9,617 bases of DNA from Gemmatimonadota bacterium (GTDB lineage: Bacteria > Gemmatimonadota > Gemmatimonadetes > Longimicrobiales > Gaopeijiaceae). How positions within the stretch are numbered: the first letter of the stretch is position 1; each line of letters starts with the position of its first letter. The notes beneath the pieces are model-generated. The model made no database searches. It saw only the letters and a list, made by a program, of their open reading frames with translations, and was not told the DNA's origin. The stretch is from assembly GCA_007127575.1 (NCBI GenBank), contig SKZC01000376.1, positions 1 to 9,617 on the forward strand, written 5' to 3'. Shown here piece by piece: positions 7,384 to 9,617 of this stretch. The translations under genes were made by a program, and so were the position numbers.

Positions 7384-7390
7384 GAGGTGA
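7384..7390 (+). promoter_or_regulatory. Ribosome binding site of the LolA-like gene
   Basis: GAGGTGA lies 5 bases before the ATG at 7396. It decides for that start over the in-frame GTG at 7387, which lies inside the site itself. Confidence 0.7.
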
Positions 7391-7395
7391 CCAAT

Positions 7396-8355
7396 ATGAC
7401 GTGCCCGATTCCTCCCGCACTCATTGGCAGTGAGATCCCCGGCCCCGCCGAGGGCACCGCCCCATGCGCCGCTGGTCCTAAGGATCGCCGAAGGAAGCGG
7501 AGGGCCCCGAAGGGTGCTTCGCCCCTCTTCCTCCTCCTGGCGCTGTTCGTCGGGGGGCTCGTCATGCAGCCGAGCCAGGCCCAGGCCCAAAGCGCCCAGG
7601 AGATCCTTTCCCAGGCCATGGAACGCTACGAGGCGAACCTGGCTGGAGTGGACAACATCACCGTTCGCCAGGAGGTCATGGGCTTCGAGACCCTCTCCTA
7701 CATGGAGAAGGGCTTGGTGGATGGACACTCCGTCCTCCAGCCCAGGGAGGTGGAGACGGGGGGCGATTTCGATCCGGTGGAAGAGACCGGAGACCTCTGG
7801 GCCAGCCCCCACGAGCTCTACGTGGCCCTGGCGGATCGCTGGACCCTGGAGGGTCGAGGTTCGGTGGGCGGAAGGGAGACCTGGGTCCTCTCCCTGACGG
7901 ACACCCAGGACGTGGACTGGGACCTGGGAGCGGGGCCCGACGACGGCTTCGTTCCCGATGAAATCCAGCTCGAGCTTGACGTGGACGAGCTCTACCCTCT
8001 GGCCATGAGGATCTCCGGGCAGGCAGCCCCCACGGGGGACGCGGCCCCGTTCGCCGTCCGCCTCCTCTTCGACGACTACCGTGCAGTGAGCGGATACCTC
8101 CACCCCTTCGTCATTCGGATGGAGACGGAGGGCGGAGCCCCTGGCATATCCGACGCCGAGCTGGAGGAGGCCCGGCAGGGACTGGCCGAACTGGAGCGGG
8201 AGCTGGAGGCCATGCCCGAGGCCCAGCGGGCCATGATGCAGGAGATGATGGGAGATCAGCTAGAGATGCTGGAAGAGATCGTGGCGGGAGGCGGGATCGA
8301 GATGGAGGTCCGGGTCATCGACCTCCAGGTGAATGCCGGGCCTCCCAGCCGCTGA
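7396..8355 (+). CDS. Secreted LolA/LppX-like protein of unknown function
   Basis: This is a 319-residue protein. The first 40 residues form an unusually long, basic leader ending in DRRRKRRAPKG; a hydrophobic segment follows (about 42-57) and then a plausible signal-peptidase site in QAQAQS (61-66). Residues about 67-248 read as a helix (AQEILSQAMERYEANL) followed by alternating beta strands. They include WVLSLTD and LELDVDELYPLAMRIS, a pattern like LolA/LppX/outer-membrane lipoprotein-sorting folds; that resemblance is pattern-based and tentative. Residues 253-296 form a Glu- and Met-rich amphipathic helix (AMMQEMMGDQLEM at 279-291) before a last strand, MEVRVIDLQVN. No lipobox Cys follows the signal, so it is probably soluble in the periplasm. 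No later in-frame start exists before residue 57, so the long leader is real if translation starts here. It is divergent from lemA and convergent with the TVP38 gene, hence probably monocistronic. Confidence 0.75.
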   Translation: MTCPIPPALIGSEIPGPAEGTAPCAAGPKDRRRKRRAPKGASPLFLLLALFVGGLVMQPSQAQAQSAQEILSQAMERYEANLAGVDNITVRQEVMGFETLSYMEKGLVDGHSVLQPREVETGGDFDPVEETGDLWASPHELYVALADRWTLEGRGSVGGRETWVLSLTDTQDVDWDLGAGPDDGFVPDEIQLELDVDELYPLAMRISGQAAPTGDAAPFAVRLLFDDYRAVSGYLHPFVIRMETEGGAPGISDAELEEARQGLAELERELEAMPEAQRAMMQEMMGDQLEMLEEIVAGGGIEMEVRVIDLQVNAGPPSR

Positions 8356-8357
8356 TC

Positions 8358-8384
8358 CCTGGGGGCCGCCGTCCCCCCGTCAGG
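8358..8384. terminator. Stem-loop between convergent genes, possible bidirectional terminator
   Basis: CCTG (8358-8361) pairs with CAGG (8381-8384), and GGGG (8362-8365) pairs with CCCC (8375-8378); the loop has 9 bases and there is a 2-base bulge. It fills the 24-bp gap between two convergent stop codons and overlaps the last codon of the minus-strand gene. Its position is right for a shared terminator, but neither strand has a T-tract. Confidence 0.35.
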
Positions 8385-9090
8385 AAGAGGGCGGGTCTCC
8401 ATGGGCCGCCGGCCTCCTGCGAAGTCGGTGGGCCACTAGGGTGTAGAGCAACGGAGCCACCAGGGCGAAGAGGAAGATGCCCGTGGCCAGCCAGAATTCG
8501 GGGGAGCCGGGGTCGGTGAGGCTGTCGCCCAGAAAGGCCAGGATGAACAGGATGGGGCCCACCCCCAGGCTCGAGGCCAGGACGAACTGTCGGTAGCTGA
8601 TCCGGCTCACCCCGGCGATGTAGTTTTGGACCTCGTACGGAAGGCTGGGGATGAGCCGGAGGTAGAAGAAGACGAGGAAGGCATTCTCGTTGATGAGGTC
8701 CGCGTACCGCTTCACCGGGGTCCTGGCCAGCTTCTCCTCCACCCACCGCCTCCCCAGCCTCCGGGCAACAGTGAGGGGAAGGAGGCTCGCGAAGAGAGTC
8801 ACCGAGTAGGTGAGAAGGGTTCCCCACAGGGTCCCGAAGGCCAACCCCGCGGCGATGGTCATGACGGTGGTGGCGTAGGGGATGAAGACGGCCACCAGGT
8901 AGAGGGCCACCCAGATGAACGGGGCCAAGACCCCGAAGGAGAGGATGAACTGCTTCAGGTTCACCGGATCCACGAGCCCGGCCTGAAAGGCCAGGACCAC
9001 AGCCAGGAGGAGAGCCGCCGCGCCCCCCACCTGGAGGAGGCGGCTTCGCACCCGCATCCTCTGCCGGCCCTCCAGCGAACTGACCCCCAT
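8380..9090 (-). CDS. TVP38/TMEM64 family (DedA superfamily, VTT domain) membrane protein
   Basis: This 236-residue polytopic membrane protein has hydrophobic segments at about 21-39, 52-72, 74-107, 137-150, 165-188 and 198-220. The family pattern is clear: GVLAPFIWVALYLVAVFIP (53-71), TIAAGLAFG (78-86), and the signature FFYLRLIPSLPYEVQNYIAG (141-160). The signature contains the conserved Arg145 and the two Pro at 148 and 151, which lie in a re-entrant loop. DedA-superfamily proteins are inner-membrane proteins; some move polyprenyl phosphates or phospholipids across the membrane and support proton-motive-force homeostasis. The TVP38 branch in bacteria is poorly defined, so no substrate is claimed. 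The ATG at 9090 has GGGGG 4 bases upstream; a second ATG at 9057 (Met12) is possible. The protein ends in a basic, Pro-rich tail (RLRRRPAAHGDPPSS). It faces the ChaN-like gene head to head. Confidence 0.93.
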   Translation of the reverse strand: MGVSSLEGRQRMRVRSRLLQVGGAAALLLAVVLAFQAGLVDPVNLKQFILSFGVLAPFIWVALYLVAVFIPYATTVMTIAAGLAFGTLWGTLLTYSVTLFASLLPLTVARRLGRRWVEEKLARTPVKRYADLINENAFLVFFYLRLIPSLPYEVQNYIAGVSRISYRQFVLASSLGVGPILFILAFLGDSLTDPGSPEFWLATGIFLFALVAPLLYTLVAHRLRRRPAAHGDPPSS

Positions 9091-9102
9091 GGATCCCCCG
9101 TG

Positions 9103-9617
9103 GTGCCCTTTTGCCTGCGTCCGTCCTCCGCGCCCGGCGCGGACATTGGCGACTCTCGGGCTTCCGCGCTACTGCCCGCCTCCGCCTCCACCCGGCGGGC
9201 TCGGTCCCGGCCCGTTTCTTCCTCGGAGTCCCTTGGTACTACAGAGGGGCTCCGGTGGGTCCGACACCTCTTCGTCACCGCCGGCACGCTCCTGGCACTG
9301 GCTTCGTCGCCCGCCCTTGCCGTCGGCCAGGACCATCCCTCCACCCCCCTGCCACCGGAGGGTTGGGAGTCGGAGCTCCTTCAGGAGCACCCCCTGGTGG
9401 GAACGATCTGGGACCTGGAAGAGGGGACGGAAGTCACCTGGGAGCGGCTGGCCCAAAGGGTAGGCGAAGCCGAGTTCGTTCTCCTGGGAGAGACCCACGA
9501 CAACCCGGATCACCACCGGCTTCAGGCGTGGGTCGTGAACGTGCTGGTGGCGGAGGATCGGCGTCCGGGGGTGGTTTTCGAGATGATCCGGGCGGACCGG
9601 GAGGCGGACCTGCGGGA
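9103..9617 (+). CDS. ChaN-like (heme-binding / GExH superfamily) exported protein, N-terminal part
   Basis: This frame is open to the right edge and is not interrupted. Its recognisable part is a signal-like segment encoded at about 9256-9327 (HLFVTAGTLLALASSPALA), then a linker, then FVLLGETHDNPDHHRLQ (9475-9525) and VVFEMIRADREADLR (9571-9615). LGExHDNxxHH followed by a buried strand ending in FEM is the opening of the ChaN/DUF399 family (PF04187), whose studied members bind heme at the outer membrane. The wider superfamily includes EreA- and TIKI-type proteins with conserved Glu and His. The start is not resolved. The only in-frame GTG or ATG codons upstream of the signal are GTG at 9100 and 9103, which give a leader of about 50 residues and no good ribosome site; 9103 is a nominal start. 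A shift in the sequence or a non-standard start would also explain this. The 3' end lies outside the window. Confidence 0.72.
   Translation, partial: MPFCLRPSSAPGADIGDSRASALLPASASTRRARSRPVSSSESLGTTEGLRWVRHLFVTAGTLLALASSPALAVGQDHPSTPLPPEGWESELLQEHPLVGTIWDLEEGTEVTWERLAQRVGEAEFVLLGETHDNPDHHRLQAWVVNVLVAEDRRPGVVFEMIRADREADLR

Larger units (their letters stand above)
7090..7395. other. Divergent intergenic region between lemA and the LolA-like gene
   Basis: This 306-bp region must hold the promoters of both divergent genes. I see no clear sigma70-type -35/-10 pair on either strand; the only AT-richer pocket is about 7317-7333 (contains TTTACA). The lemA-proximal half is unusually rich in inverted repeats: 7111-7127, 7130-7153, 7167-7187, 7194-7203 and 7241-7252. 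No tRNA, known riboswitch or small ORF was recognised. Confidence 0.5.

Noticed and set aside
7324..8103. A 259-codon minus-strand open frame opposite the LolA-like gene
   Set aside because: The plus-strand gene has a strong ribosome site and a signal peptide. The minus-strand peptide has neither, and reads as a mirror of the coding strand.
8961..9344. A 127-codon minus-strand frame over the start of the TVP38 and ChaN-like genes
   Set aside because: It overlaps the well-supported TVP38 start in another frame, and its composition is low-complexity with no family pattern.

Overview
This window looks like high-GC (about two thirds G+C by eye) chromosomal DNA from a Gram-negative-type bacterium. 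The gene content points to Gemmatimonadota, or a neighbouring group such as Acidobacteriota or Planctomycetota. That lineage call is inference: it rests on the exported multi-domain cytochrome of the DUF1587/1595/1592/1588/1585 architecture, its DUF1552 (HXXSHH) partner and a secreted ankyrin protein, a combination I associate with those phyla. No rRNA, tRNA, mobile element, integrase or CRISPR array was seen.

Layout. From position 7089 down to position 1 every gene is on the minus strand. In order of transcription these are lemA (7089-6505), an exported diheme-type cytochrome protein (6375-3928), a Tat-exported DUF1552 protein (3890-2454), a secreted ankyrin-repeat protein (2457-667), an FmdB-type zinc-ribbon protein (657-403) and, after a 223-bp gap, the start of a sodium:solute symporter family transporter (179 to beyond position 1). 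The four genes between 6375 and 403 are tightly packed, with gaps of 37 bp, a 4-bp ATGA overlap and 9 bp. They very probably form one operon.

The right part has a divergent plus-strand gene (7396-8355) for a secreted LolA/LppX-like protein of unknown function. It converges on a minus-strand TVP38/TMEM64 (DedA superfamily) membrane protein (9090-8380), with a GC-rich stem-loop between them. At the right edge a plus-strand ChaN-like gene (heme-binding / GExH superfamily) begins and runs out of the window; its start codon cannot be fixed.

How the genes fit together. The cytochrome, DUF1552 and ankyrin proteins all carry export signals, one of them Tat. The most interesting reading is a cell-envelope redox or hydrolase module in which a heme protein, a putative metal-binding HXXSHH protein and a repeat scaffold work together. 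No substrate or reaction is established for these families, so this is a hypothesis. The other genes (LemA, TVP38, LolA-like, ChaN-like, symporter) are also envelope proteins, but nothing in the sequence ties them to the module beyond proximity.
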